From: Aquila chrysaetos chrysaetos
Taxonomy: Eukaryota > Chordata > Aves > Accipitriformes > Accipitridae
Length of the DNA: 64,000 bases
Direction: 5' to 3'
NCBI RefSeq assembly: GCF_900496995.4
Contig: NC_044022.1
Span: forward strand, 16,692,938-16,756,937
A program made the position numbers and the translations under genes. This document shows, in pieces, positions 1-13,800 of this stretch (position 1 is the first letter of the stretch; the number at the start of each line of letters is the position of its first letter). Under the pieces are notes generated by a model. It ran no database searches, had not been told where the DNA came from, and saw only the letters and a program-made list of their open reading frames with translations.

Positions 1-109
1 GACTTTTGATAGGTCTTACATAGGACTGTGTGCAGGAAAACGAATAAAACAAGCATGATTCATGTTAGGGCACTATGATCTGTATGGGGGTAAAACTAAA
101 TAGGTGAAA

Positions 110-300
110 ACTGGTTGCACGATTAGGCTTGAAGGGTTACGTTTAATGGGTCACACTCTACCTTGGAGGCCATTAACAAGTGGGATGCTGCATGGGTCTG
201 TTCTGGGACCTGTCCCGTTTAGCATCTTTACCAACAATCTGGAGGAGGTGACAGAGTGTGCCCTCTTGTCAAATTTGCAGAGACCACCAAACTGAGCAGA
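110..300 (+). repeat. CR1 LINE fragment, reverse-transcriptase region, decayed
   Basis: The translation contains LHGSVLGPVPFSIFTNNLEE, matching the CR1 reverse-transcriptase segment usually read as PQGSVLGPVLF. It is followed by a degraded equivalent of the catalytic FADD-TKL stretch around 271-296, where a small deletion removes the two Asp codons and shifts the frame. The copy is old and cannot make protein. The left end may extend beyond the window. Confidence 0.75.
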
Positions 301-2985
301 AATGGCAAAGGCAAACATTTTTAAAGAGAAATACAGTGCAGGAGAACATAATTGAAGTTCTTTTGAAACTCTAAAATACCCTCAATGAGAGAGAGTCAGA
401 CAAAGGGAAGGTTAATAATGCAAGAGGTAATGATGTGTGTATACAAGTGCATGTCTGTGTGTCTGTAATTGTATGTATATGTATGATAAAAACTCAGATG
501 GATTCACCAACCCTACCACTGTACTTGTGAGCTACCTGGTGCACAAAACTACAATGAAGCAACCAGTAATTTCAATGCCAGATATGCTTACTGAAATTCA
601 AATCTTCAAAGTATTTGATGGTACCTTAAAAAAGGTACTTTAAAAAAAGTGCATCTCACTGTATGCAAAGACCTACTGCATATTTTAGATCAATTAAGGA
701 GTGAATGCTCTATCATTTAGTGATATGAGATCTCTCTGATGTCTGTTACCCAGTCAGAAGTAAATGAATGTTATTAAAATTGCAAGACTAGCACTAAAAA
801 ATGAAACACTGCACAATCCTATGTCAGACTTCTTGTCCGGCTGCATTATTACATAGTTTTTAATTATCCCATGCATTATCAAATACTTTTTCTTTCTTTG
901 CAGGACCTCTTTCATCATCAGCTTTTCCCTCATTCAGTGAATGACTCCCATTCCTTATTGCTGTAAAAATTTAAAAACCTGCTCTGAAAACAAAAATTAT
1001 TAATTTCCTTTTGAGAATTTCCATGTGGCTTTTTATAATGCTTCATTTCATCCAGTCATTTCAGAATATCCAGGCACCTATTTCCTGTCCCAAAATTCTT
1101 TAGGATGGAGGGGAGCTATTCTCATTTTACAGAATGAGAATTGAGGAACAGAGATGAAACAAGAGACCCAGGTGGGACTTTCTGAACACCCACCTAGAAG
1201 CCACTTCTGCATCAGTATGACCCTCCACTTCAGAGCAGACCACCAGGATTGGCTTCCCACTTGCTGCTCCAACACCTGACTTATTTTAGACCTCTTCTTT
1301 AGGATGAAAGCCTTACTGGGGGATTTCCAGTCTAAGTGGCTGGAACTGAGTGGGAGCAGTAGGGTAGAGGCAAGAGTAGACTACTGCAGTGCAGGGCACT
1401 GGTGAGCTTCCTTCATCTTGAGCCCACCCTTTCTCTTGGCTGCCCCTTCCCTACTAACAGTGGCCTCCTCTCTTCTTTCTCCACATCTACCTGCCTCTCG
1501 CTATTCCTCTAACAGTAGCATCTTTCTGTGGCATAAATGCTTATGGCTGCATGTCATTCTCCACCCTGATTTTTCTTCCTCATTTTCCCTCCCTTCATGC
1601 AGTAGCATGCACTGAGTTGAAGAACTATGCCCAAGTACTTCAGCAGTGTGTTTTGTGTCTCATTGGGCACATTTCCAAGTGTTTTGTAGCTGTAATTGGG
1701 GCCACAAATTTAAGTGAGCTCAGTAGCTCTCAATATGACACTTCAGGGCCTGATTAATATTTAATTAACATAGTCCTTAAGCAATGAGTCATTGCATAAT
1801 GTTTCTTTTGCAGCCTTACCTTGCTTTTTGGTGTGTGATTCACGTAATCTTTTGTGAACTCTGTCACCCCCTTTACCATCATGGGCAATAAACTCCCAAT
1901 TACAGCACTACACCATTCCAGTAACAAAATCAGCAGCTGTTGACAGAGGAAATATTTTGACAATATTGAATATCTGCAGTTTTTAATGCAGCTGGGAATC
2001 AGAAGAAGGTACCAACTGTATTTTTTTACCTCTACAAAATTCTAGCAAGGGATCCATGAACCAAGGCTGGAGAACCTCTTTCACTTTTATACTTATTATA
2101 GGATTATAATCTTTTTCTTTGGGAAGACACTTAGTACGCTTAGTGGCAAAAATAGTCACTCTTTTGAGTAATAATTAATGAAACAGCTGTTACAGGTGTT
2201 ACAAAACCAGGGATGTCCCCTCCTTAGTCTGACTCTTCTTGCAGTGCTCCATGCACTGGCTCTTCGACTCCACTGACAGTGATTTCCATATGGTGCTTAT
2301 GTATCACAGAGCAGATTTTCAAGTACTTTTTCAAGGCTACATATTCAAGTGAGACCAACAGCTGTCACCACGCTGCTTAAGAACCCAACTAAAGGACTGA
2401 GGCTTCAAAAAAAGTCTAATCAGTTCAATTTTCTCTCTGCTCATTTTAGAAGAGAAAGCAGAATAATGCTGCCAGCCCATTCTGTAAAGGATGCAATGAG
2501 ATCAGCATTAAGTGGGGAGAGCTGGGTTTGAGAAGCAGCTTCACCCCATGCTGTGCTAAATGTTTATGTAGAGTGAAGGGAAATATAAAGTATTGGTGTT
2601 TGATGGGCTTAAAGCTATTGAGTTAACGTCTAAATAAAGTTATGTTGGTTTTTCCCCTCTCCACTTCTCTTCTTTTGCTTTAAGATCTTAGCAGGTTGCC
2701 TTCTGCTTATTTATTGACATTGCTGTTTGCAACAGATCTGAATCCTTACATAAGACAAGAAGGAATAAAGTAGACTAGTATGGTACAGTAAACAGTTTGA
2801 TAGGACAAGCTATCACGAGCTTACCAATAGGGAAATAAGCCAGATAATGTCTGGGTTGTTAAAGCCTCTCAGAAGGGCAGCTGCTCACTTTTCAGTAGGA
2901 ACTCAGAAGAGCATCGCAGACATCAAATGTGACATTTTTAATAGGGTTTGTACCATTGAAACACAGCTGTGCTCAACAGGCAGAG
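301..2985. other. Intergenic, no feature recognised
   Basis: AT-rich unique-looking sequence. There is an imperfect duplication of about 15 bases around 620-650 (ggtac followed by a T and A run, twice). No exon with family similarity was recognised, and all open frames are shorter than 75 codons. Confidence 0.6.
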
Positions 2986-2989
2986 CGGC

Positions 2990-3125
2990 CAGCTCAGTTC
3001 TTTCATTATTTCGGTTTCTTTGCGTTATTTGCAGTAATGCGCTTCAGAACAGACAAGGGGGTCAGATCAAAGGTCTGTCTAGCTCAGTATCCTTCCTCAG
3101 AAAATTTCCAGAAGTACATCTGCAG
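2990..3125 (+). repeat. Possible ancient amniote interspersed repeat
   Basis: The stretch with gtcagatcaaaggtctgtct then agctcagtatcctt resembles a motif I associate with old dispersed repeats in turtles, crocodiles and birds (gtcagaccaaaggtccatct-like). It overlaps a 135-codon open frame (2847-3254) of no recognised family. The assignment is from memory of the motif only and no family name is offered. Confidence 0.35.
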
Positions 3126-3254
3126 GGAGGACAGAAAGCACACGACAATTGTTTGCCAAAATATTCTTCTAGCCTTCAACAGTTTGCAGCTTGGGGACTT
3201 CCTGAGCCAGAGGTGATGTCTATGTTTTTAGTCATCCTCCAAGGTTTCTTTTGA

Positions 3255-5625
3255 ACAAATGTATCTCTCTAGCCCCTTTAGTTTCCGTAATATTCTGTAC
3301 AATGGAATTCTACAGTGAAACTAATTTTTTTTTTTTTTAACCTGCCATCTGCTACCTACATTTGATATTTCTTAGCTTTTGTATTGGGAGAAGCAGATAA
3401 CAACTGAATCCTGTTCACCATCTCCATTTTACTTGTCATTTTGCCGATACCGCTATCAACCACCTTTTTTCCCAGGATGAAGAGTAAGATGAGGCAGATC
3501 TAGCAGGTAGATATGGACCATTTGCTTTTCTGAGAATTAGTAACTTAACTGGACGTTTCAGTTAAGCAAACTGTGAAGTCACTATGAAGCTGATAAATAG
3601 TTAAGACTGCAAAAGAGGAGGATAAATTGTGAAAATGTCAAAACATTTCATTCTGACATTTTCAGAAGGAAGTATTCTGTATTGCTGAAATATTTGTTTT
3701 GACATTATCTATCTGAAACCTACAAAGTTCTGAATTCTTAGACAGCATCTGAAAAAGACCTCTTTTCTAAACAATAAAGTAGAGTGCAAGGCCTACAAAA
3801 AGACCAAATAATCAAAAAGACAACCAAATTAAACACTTCATTTAGGACTGAATAAGAGATTTCCACTTAAACCAAAACTATTTGTCCCAGTTTACTTTGT
3901 AGAAACATTTGAATAGAAATGTTGTTATATTTTGATTCAGACCAAATTACTGCTGTGATTTCTCACTATGGCTGTGGAACAGAGACATCTGTCATGTTCC
4001 CATCTCTATGTACAGGGCTCTGAGTGGCTTCCCCTTTTTCCCAATATTTTTGGTCCTTATTTTCAATTGCCATTCTTTTACTTGGTCATACACATTTTTG
4101 CAATGGAAGGCAAGTACATGCTGATTCGATACTACTAATGCAGAAAGATCTGGCAAGACTTTGGCTTGTTTAACCTTCCAAACCAAAGGTTAGAAAGAAA
4201 TATAGCTGCTCCATATAAATACATCAGGATAGACATGCCAGGGAAAGGAGAAAATATTCACTGAGTGAAGATGATTTAAACTGAAAGACAAAATTGAAAA
4301 AAAATCCCAAACCACCTCGTGTGAAAGAATTTAGTTAGGAAATAATAAAATTTTTAACTATCTGAGAAGCAAATTTATGGAGACTAAAGAGAGTAGAAAA
4401 GAGTATATTTAGGATGAAACCTGATCAGTTTATGAAAGACTTATATGATATAGTAGCCTGGGACAAAAAGCAGAACTTTGTGACTGTTTTGTGCCTTATA
4501 CGCTCTTTACAGAAGTATAAGGATCCAGTTCTCTCATTTGCTACAAATCCAGCATTAAATGTGTCAAAGGATCACAGCACTACTGCCACGCATCATATCA
4601 ATACTGGCATGGACGAATATTTCGCTGAAATGTATCTGTATGCTGGACTGAATCCTTGACGGTTGAATCCTTGGTAAACATGAACTAGAAAAGCTGATAT
4701 GTAGTCTCATTCCTAAAAAAGTTGAGCTTTGCAATATAAATTGTCTACACTAAACTGAAAACAAACTACCTCTCAGTGGCCAACATTAATCCTAAACTTC
4801 TGGAATTATAATTTGGTTTGCAAATGTGGTTTCCATAAATTGGCTTAGGAAAAAATCTTAGAAGCTGCCTTTGCCTCCCAGGGAGAACCTGCTGTCAGAG
4901 AGATGGGCTGTCCCCCAGAATTGTCATTGTGAGAGAGAACAGCTGGACAGTGATTTTACATTTTAGGGTGCTTGGATGGTCACTGTCGGTGGTGGTGTGA
5001 TTTGTGCTGGAGTGTTGGCTGCCCTTGTGGGTGGCCAAAAGGGAAATGGGATCACTCCTGCATGAGAAGCAGTTAAACGCCTGCTGTTTGCTGCTCTCCT
5101 TGCACTCATCAGATGATATCTGGAAAAGCTTTCTACACCATTTTCAGTCTTTCAAAACATGTTCCATCCTCAGTAGTGGCTATATGCAATACTCACTAGT
5201 ACCAAAAGTCTACGAGGCAGAAATTATTTTACTATTTTGTTTTTTTAGCATATTTTCTTATTCACATCTGTGGGGTGAATGTAACTCTCAAAGTTGCAGC
5301 ACACAGAAGCCGGCCAGGTAAGTCTCCATGTGCTGTGGATGGTGCAAACAGAGAAGTTGCTCTCTGCATCAGAAAGATGTACAAGAAACGTGTGCGCCCA
5401 CAGGGAGAGGAAGCAAAGGGGAGCACATCATTCCGCTGGTCCGAGTGCTTGTGCACGCTTTGCTTCAGAGCAGCTCAGCTTCAACCACGGTGATGGCAAG
5501 GCATCACTGCGACCAGCCTATGCTTGTGCTGTTTGCTCAGGTCGGTGGGAAACGTGAACTTAATTCCGGGCAGACTGAGACCTGCCCATTGCAGCGGGTG
5601 GTCTGGCCATCCCTGGGCTGTGGCT
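3255..5625. other. Intergenic, no feature recognised
   Basis: Mostly AT-rich. An 81-codon frame at 4414-4659 and a 105-codon frame at 5004-5321 have no recognisable domain, start context or splice signals that raise them above chance. GC content rises from about 5280 toward the repeat that follows. Confidence 0.55.
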
Positions 5626-5785
5626 GACGCCGGTCCCTGTCCCTATCCCGGCTCTGCTTTTCTGGCTGGGCGCTGTGGGACATCACCATGTGGGGAAGGG
5701 CACGGCCCTTGCCCTCATGGTCACCCTCGGCCCCCGTCTCGCCTGCCCTCGCCCCACCGCTGCCTGACACTCCGGAGGGGCATCT
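5626..5785 (+). repeat. Unnamed GC-rich dispersed repeat, copy 1
   Basis: Shares an ordered series of blocks with 30046-30190: ggctctgct-t-ttctggctggg, gctgtggga, a G-rich block, cccttgc-t-gtcaccc, tctgcctcgcctgccctc-like and ctgacact. Two copies in one window with the same block order show it is dispersed. It may be part of an LTR or other retroelement. The 142-codon minus frame across it (5537-5965) is probably composition-driven. Confidence 0.6.
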
Positions 5786-8700
5786 CAACCTAGACATGGT
5801 TTTAGACATATGTACGTGTATTAAGAAATGACCCTGCTGACTCGAACACTTCGACGAGGATGAGTGATGCCCATTTCTCACAAAGAACGGACTTGCATGA
5901 CCACTCACCGGTTGCTCCAAGGCATGGTCCTCAGTGCAACGTTTTGGAGGAGCCACCTTTGCCATCGGCGACTAAGGGCAGCCGCCAGCCATACTCTGCT
6001 GCGGGTTGTCCATCTCCGTGGCCTCCGGGTGACACCTGAGGTGTTAATACACCAGCACCCCATGGTTTCTGAGATGGGGTCCTTCTTAGTGTTTGTGCTG
6101 GTTTCCACTTGATGGCAGCAGAGCCCAGAGCAACGGGGCGCGGGCAGGTCTGTGAGCAGTTTTCTGTTTATTATTGATGGGGAATGGAAGGCAACGAGCG
6201 CTCACAGCAAAAAGCGGGCTCTTAAGAAGAATATTCAGTATATTTTGGATTGTGAATGTAATGACGATGAGATTGGCTCTGACAAGCAGTGGAGTTCTCC
6301 TGCCTGTTTCCCAAATTAAGCGGCACAAATACAGTGTCTTTTGCAAGAGATGAAACCTCCTCACTCAAACTATGTATGAGACCAGATTTACTCTAACTGA
6401 AGTTTGTGTTCTTAAAAAAATTCAGTAGTCTGGGGAAACATTTCAGATTTCAAGTTTGTTTCACCTGTTTTCAGTACAAATAGTTCTGAATTTCTGTGTG
6501 TTGTGGTAAATAGAAAGCAGCCAGAAGTTCATAATTTTGGCCAGTTTTTGGTGTTGGCTTTACAGTTGTTTTCAGGCAAGTGTCCACAGAAGAAACTAAA
6601 TGAGAAGAATTTCAGAGAATAAACAGAGAAGCACAGAAAGAACATATAGTTACAGAAAGAATATTTTCTGCAAGATAATCATCTGCTCTGTAGGCAAGTC
6701 AGTGTTTTAATTAGGTCTATATTTGCAGGTGTTTCCTAAGAGCCTGATGAGCTTTTGGGGGAAAGCATTACTTGGTGTAAACTAGAGGAGCTTGAACTTT
6801 TCTCAGCTCTATCTCCAGCTCAGGACCCACATGTCACCTGTCAGCTGCACCATTTACTGTGGTGTTGGTTAAACTCTTCTAGCGTATTGCAAGGTCTGGA
6901 ATGGAGGCTGCTCTTCTCATTCTTGTTTTTGTTCCAAGGTTATGTTAACAGAACTAGTATATATCTATTTTAAGTCACATCAGACATCAGTATAAAAATG
7001 AGACTTAAACATTATTCTCATCTTCTTGGAAATGTTTGCCATTGCTAATTAATTGCTCTCCATTTTCCTGCCAGGATGAATAATATTTTTTTTAAAGGCT
7101 GACTTATTCCTCATTGTAAAGATATGCACACTGTAAACTGAAGGAAAGAGCCAAAATGTCAGCTGCATTGGACATCTCTGTTTCATGGATTCTGGTGGAA
7201 TCGCAGCTGGCGTGTTCAGGCTGGTGCTTGGAAAGCAGGACAGAAAAGTTCTGATGGAGAAAATCAGAAGTTCCCAGAAAGTCCATCTACCTCTTCCCCT
7301 GACAAGTCAATTTTTGAAAATATTTGCTCTTTGTGAAGCTAGATACAATATGCCACTCCACCATCTTGTATGCCTTCAAAAGCACATAGACCCTAGAAAA
7401 ACAAAGCCATAATAAAAAGAACTTTCTTATAAAAATTGAAGAGGTAAACAGATGGGCATATAATCCCTTGTCCAGTCTTACCTCTATTTATTGCAGGTCT
7501 TTGGACTGGAAATCTGGTGTTTCAGGTACTGCAGGGGCCATAGGAGGATTTAGCAGGAATAGCAGTGACATTCAAGACTGTGAGTTACTTATGTTCAGGT
7601 TCATCTGTTTTTCATAAGAAAGGCTCAGGGAAATGAAGTAAGACCCTATAGCGTGGACATCTCACTCCGTCTTCTCCTTTTGTTTGGGTTTCTTCCTGCT
7701 TCCAGTTCTCCACAGGTCTAACTTCACGGAGACTTGGAGAGCGTATGGGATGTGGGGTGGGGTGGTGGTCAAGGGAGCTGCCAGAGGCACTGGACTGAGG
7801 CACAGACAACAATGCTCGCTTTTTCTCTGGGCCTTTTTAAAATGACCACTTGCAAAGATGTTTCCCTACTTTTTTTTTGTTGTTAATTTACTGAAGCATA
7901 TATTTGTAGTTTAGTAACTTCTGCACTCTACAGGTGTCTGTTCCACTAGTCAACGTTAACTCTGAATTGCTTATTCACTGCTTTGAGACAGGGTTATGAA
8001 TAGTGGTGTCTGTGTGAGAAAAATCTGTCCATCACCTACATTGACATGCACTGGTTTTTGTCCTAAAATTATTCTATGACTGTAGTGCATGACACATTTG
8101 TAAAATTCCATGAATCATGATTTATTTTTGTCTTTGGGGAATGTGGGAAATAAGTTAGAAGCCTCTGACACAGCTACCACAGCCGGGAGTGTCAAAGTTT
8201 TAAACTTGCCTAGGTCTTTAGATTCTGTTCATGGAGGGTTTATTAAAGGGTTAATACATTATTAATCATTACTGATAGATTACAGTTGTAAACCAAGCAC
8301 AGGCACATCAGAATTGCTTATAATCTGTGGTCATGGACAAGCTGCTCACCTACTGGAGTCACAAAAAAAAATCTATGTTGGCTGAAATAACCATTGATTA
8401 GGACATTTATTACACATGCAGTAATATTTACAGCCCTCCTTTGCAGGCAACTTTGATCCAGATTTAGTTTTTAAAGCCTGAACTTTCTTGGTAACAATTT
8501 CTGTGAAACTTCTCATGAGGCAACATTCAGTGTTAGTACTAGATCCCAGAACGTGGTGTTCATCAGGCAGCTGAGTTGGCTGTACAGCATGGGAGTTTTC
8601 TAGCAAACACACAACACTATTGCCAGTGAGACAAGACCAGATCTAAAGGAAAGTTGGAGGCATGTTCCAAAGGGTAACAACTGGAAAAGGCATTTTTTTC

Positions 8701-10780
8701 TCCTTTGCTCTATTGCCAGATTAGTTTTTTATGTGTAAATAATTATTTAATGCTACTGGCTATACTGAAGTGTTGCTCTCACCTGAATATTTATTGCTTC
8801 TTGGTGAATATAAATCCATTGCTGCATGTTTAATTATGTATTAAGGCATTTAGCATTTTCATAGGTATTGTTTGATTGTTATTCAAATCAAAAGACTGAT
8901 ATAATAAAACTTTCCTTTGACACTTAGTATAGTCTGCTTTAAACATAATTATTTTTCCTTATATAACATTGTAATCCTTAATTAGACCCTTCCATATCTT
9001 CATTTAGGCATCTATTTGATCTTTGATATTTTTTATAGGGTAACAGCCAGTGGCGCAGACAGATTTCAATTACTCTTACTCACAAAGGTTTGAAATTGTG
9101 GCATGAATTGGAAAGTGATCTGCAAAGGCATTTAGATTAGATGCTACTTTTCTAATAGATAACGAAAGCTAATATTAAAAAACAAACAAACAGCTTTTTT
9201 CCACATTAAATGCTCAGGTCTTTTGAACCCCATATGGTTCTTTATGTTTTTGATATTTGTGAAAATATATCAAGGCATTTGGAGAGGTTTTTTTTAAATT
9301 CAGCAGAGAAATAAAGAAGTTCAGGAACTGCGAAAGGCTTTTCTGGATCAGTGGGTCCAGGTTCTCATGGTACAGAAAGCCATCATACATCATCTTTTTT
9401 GTTACTGGCAAAACTTAAAACTAGTTTTCCTTCCCTTATTAATCCTCTTTGAAGCTTATTCCAACCTCTGTCAGAGTTTAAAAACATTCTTCCAATCTGA
9501 AGACTAAAACTTACTCATAACCAGTTAGAGCTACACGTTCTTTCTTTACCTTAAATATTTCCTCTGCTGGCTGTTCATCTTCTAAGCCAGCTGTGTCTGA
9601 ATGACACTGGGAGAGCAAAACCTGCCAAGCTGAGTTTGCCTCTGACCAGGCAAAGGCAAGGACTCTTGACAGGAGCTTTTTCATGAATCCACATGAGATG
9701 GATGTGGGTTCCTGCAGTGGAGAGACGACTAATTCTGCTCACAGAGACCCCTTCCTAATGATAAGTCATCTTTTGGAGATACATTTTTCCACCTTGTTTT
9801 CTGAAGCAAATAATGCCGAGTGCCGCATTTGGGACATTTTACCTGGGAAATGAGTTTCAGGTACTAAGGGGCAGCTTATTTCGAGACCTGCGATGGGGAC
9901 TGGGTCACCTGCATTTCACCTTCTGTCTGACTCTGGTTTGGCAGGAGGTATCTCAGGTATTCCCCATGGAATGACACAGCCTTGCCCACTGAGAAGCATA
10001 AAGCCGAATGGGAGTGGGGAATGATGGCATTTCGGCACAATTTCTCAGCACCTTCTCTCGTCAACTTGTGCCGCATGCGAAATAAAGACTCTCCAGGTAC
10101 TTGGTGAGTAAGCAGAGCTGCTCTTACAACTCCTTGCAACCAGTCCCACAAATGGTGATATACCCTGATGCTTACTGCTCCACACCCTACCTACCATCTG
10201 TATAACATAGCATAAAAATTCTTAATCTACCTCTAGTATTTTGTGTGGTTTAGTTACTTAATTAGAAAGGGTTTGAAGGAACTGCTCTTGGGGAGTTAGA
10301 AGCATTAAATAATATATGAAAAGACGCAATCTTAAACTATCAGTCAGATGCGGGCTCTGAGCTTTGCTGCTAGAACAGCTCTAGAGTAAAATGCCAATAG
10401 ACTTTCTACCTCCTCGGTTGCTCAGTGTGACCTGTAAACGGGTGGTAAAGACACCAATAGAAACACCAGTGCCTAATGCATAGCAAAATCCAGACTCTAC
10501 CTCTAGTATCTCAGGGAGCAACCGCTGCAATAGAACAAGGCAAATTCAGGGTTATTCTGAATAATTGCAACTGCTAGTTCTTATCCCAGGGCTTTGTTAG
10601 GCTGTTTTCTCAGAGGTGGGCAGGATCTAGGCCCCACTGTCTTACAAAATTACATATTTCAAACCTTTCAAAATATTACACGTGACAATCAGCCTTTCAG
10701 ACCCACCCAGCAATGCAAGCCCTATATTTTTAAGTCTTTCTTTGCCAAGTATGTAATTTTCTTGTCAGACTAGAGTCTTC
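5786..10780. other. Intergenic, mostly unique
   Basis: No gene recognised. The stretch at about 9190-9600 (ccccatatggttctttatg, ctggatcagtgggtccag) has a CR1-like feel on the minus strand but is too diverged to call. A 91-codon minus frame at 9876-10151 is of unknown meaning. Confidence 0.5.
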
Positions 10781-10782
10781 TT

Positions 10783-10783
<1 letters not shown>

Positions 10784-10813
<30 letters not shown>
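10784..10813. repeat. (CA)n microsatellite
   Basis: About 12 uninterrupted CA units follow a catacacata lead-in. Likely length-polymorphic. Confidence 0.95.
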
Positions 10814-13800
10814 GTAGAAACCTCCTGCTGTAGACTCTTTTTTCTGGAAAGAATTACTTTTCTTTTCTTTTTTTGGAATAGCCTAAGTAGCCTAAACACT
10901 TATTTTATCACTTACTTATTGCTGTGTGGGAGGTATTAATTATCTACCAATTCCAGTTTATAGGGGTAAAAAGTTCTGAAGCTGCTTTATAGTGACAGAG
11001 ATATGAGAAACACCCAAGTTTTACAGCTAGGAAGTTTTAGAGACTAAATTTCTGTTATTCAGCTAATATAAAGCTTTTATTCCCAACACTTTGAATCATT
11101 TCTGGGTAGATTAAATAACAAAGCTCCAATTAAACAAGATAGAGACTATCTTCTGCTCATGCAAAGTCCTGTATAGAGTAACAGGAGCAAGAGAAATTAT
11201 AGAAATTATTCTGGTCAGAGGAAAAAAAAATACTGCAAAGAATCTCTATATCAGCCTAATTTCTTATGGAAATTAATTTCTCAGCTGGATTCCTTCAGCT
11301 AAGGATGGTTTATCTCTCCTCATTCACACTTCCATTGATCTCCAAAATGAAACAAACATACTCTTGTTCTTTCAACTTTTAGAAACAAAATATGTCAGAA
11401 GTTTTCGTAGTTTGGATACTATTTTCTTTCTCCTCTTCTCTTCTGGCATTAGATGTAACAGAATGAACGATCTTAACAGTTTTCAGTTTTATTTTTTGCA
11501 CTTTTTAAGCTGGAAAAAAACCAAAGCAGCTTGGCAAGAGGGAAATGAAACTCTTCTAAGTACAGAGACGATAAAGTTACAGAAAAGAGAAAGAAAAAAG
11601 CAGAAAAAATGATGAAAACTTCCTGGGCAGCTTTATTCCACTGAATCTTTCAGCCAACAAACCAAAAATCTTCTCTTTCCCCACCTTCCCATGAGTTAAA
11701 AAAACTGGAGAAGAGAGTATGGGGAAAAAAATCAAAATGCCGATGAATGCAACAAATACATGTTCGGAAACCAAACATCAAATGTAAATAATGTATTTCC
11801 AAAAATATCTAGATCTCAGTTATATCATTGTAAGTTGGAAGTTGTTTAACTGAAGCCATGTAACACTGGCACGAAGTTTCTGTAGCACAGTTAAACTTGG
11901 CTTCCTTCGTAGATATTTGTCCTATCCTCACTGTCTGGAGTTTCTGTTAGGAATTAAACTTTATTAGTCCAATAGATGTAAAAGCTGAAAGTCTCAGTGT
12001 GCATCTCTCAGTCTCCTTTCTACCTGCTCCAAGTTCTAGATTTTTTTCATGAAGGAGTGATATAAGGTGTCTCCAATCAATGTGCAGCAAACATGGCTGA
12101 GAAGGAACCTTTGTCCTACTTTTAGTCAGTGAACAAGAATCCCTCTGCCGGTCTCTGCCACTTTCAAAGCTGGAAAATCCTTCTGACCTCCAGCTGCACT
12201 TGTGGAGAGCAAGAGAGCCATAGGATAAGATCATTTACCACTAGAATAAAAGACCTACACATGTCTAAAGATACTCTGATAAAATCATTCTCAGGTAATT
12301 CCAATCATCTATATTTTTAGACCATTATTAGCTTTTAAGTCTTAATTGGTGCCAGATGTGTCCATCATGTTACCTCTTATATCATCTGGCTGACAATTTA
12401 AAAGTAATATAATGGGGCATAAAAGCCTAAAATTAAAGACTACTTAATGGTACTTAATGTATTGATCCAAAAATAAGAAATCACAAGGAAGAAATAGTAC
12501 CAGCTGGGCTAGCTCATAAAAGACCTGTACCATTGACCATGGATGTATCTAACAAATTGCTGTACTTTTACAAATGGACAAAAGCAGCAGCTGGTACAAA
12601 TTAGTACAGGTCCAGTTACTTCAGTAGAATGAATGTAGCATTGGCACAGAATCTGATCCTTTAAACTCCACCAAAAGCAAGCTGAGAGGTGATTGCTACC
12701 TAGCTTTCTACTGAAACTTTTATTCATGAATGATACATTAAATCAGTAAAAATAAAGGGTGCCACTATAAATGTTTTATTTATATTATGTAGCACTACTT
12801 CTGAGCTTACAGCTCGGTAAGGCTGTTGCTCTCCAAACGTAACTAAAACCATTCTCTTTGCTCTAGAGAGCTTCACCATGTAAACAAGGAGTAAGTTTGA
12901 AAATAAAAGCAGTTAAACCGTACAAAACTCCAAAACTGAAGATGCAACCTTAATGTAGCAGTTTTATCATGCTTTATAATTCAATTGTTGTAGATCTTGC
13001 TCCTGCAGATCTCCAAGTTTTGGTACTAAATCAAGAGTACGCCTCAAATGTACCCTCAGGCTGTGAAGGGGGCTGAAGTCCCGAGACCTGTATCTCATTA
13101 CCATCCAGACTGTATGGTGAGGTCACGTTTATATGATTAATTGAGTGTGATCCTTGACCCCCGGGCCGAGTCCACATAGCTGAAGGCAAGTTGCCCATCC
13201 ACATCCACACCGCCTTGCACTCGGGTATGGGTCTCCCCTGGATGCCGTTCGGTGCCCCTGTAGCCCCGCAACAAGGTTACCCCTCTGTGTATTCACATTT
13301 TGAGGTGTCTGTAATGTTGTAAGAGCCGATTCTGAGCCCACTGGGTTGTTGCCTTCACGACATGGAACCGCAGCTACATGTTGCCAGGTCTAACCCATGG
13401 TGTTCGGTCTTTCTGCAACAGCACTGGAGAAACCGGGCAAAAACTGGCGTAGCCTCACCTGTACCGTGTTCTGGCAGCCGTCCTGGGAGTGAGCTCTTCC
13501 CTAGATCACACCTGGGTATTGCCTTGTAGAGAGCTAGCTGGGATTGTTCCAAATGTTTTTGGCACACCAGAATTAGCTCCATAATCAGAACCACATCGTT
13601 GAAAGCTTCAAGCTCCGGGAAAGTCATGAAAATAACGTTTCAAAAAACCCTCAGCACTGCAAATGCGCCCAAAAATATCTGACTATGTATTTTAGGCCTA
13701 AATGGAAGCTAAGTTATTTTGAAAGTCTGGTCTTGTGTAAGATGACATACAAGTACAAAGCTTTGAAAACACCAGTTGGGTATATGTACCCACCACGACC

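Noticed and set aside
9190..9600. CR1-like minus-strand relic
   Set aside because: A few words resemble CR1 but order and length are insufficient; listed only as a note in the intergenic entry.
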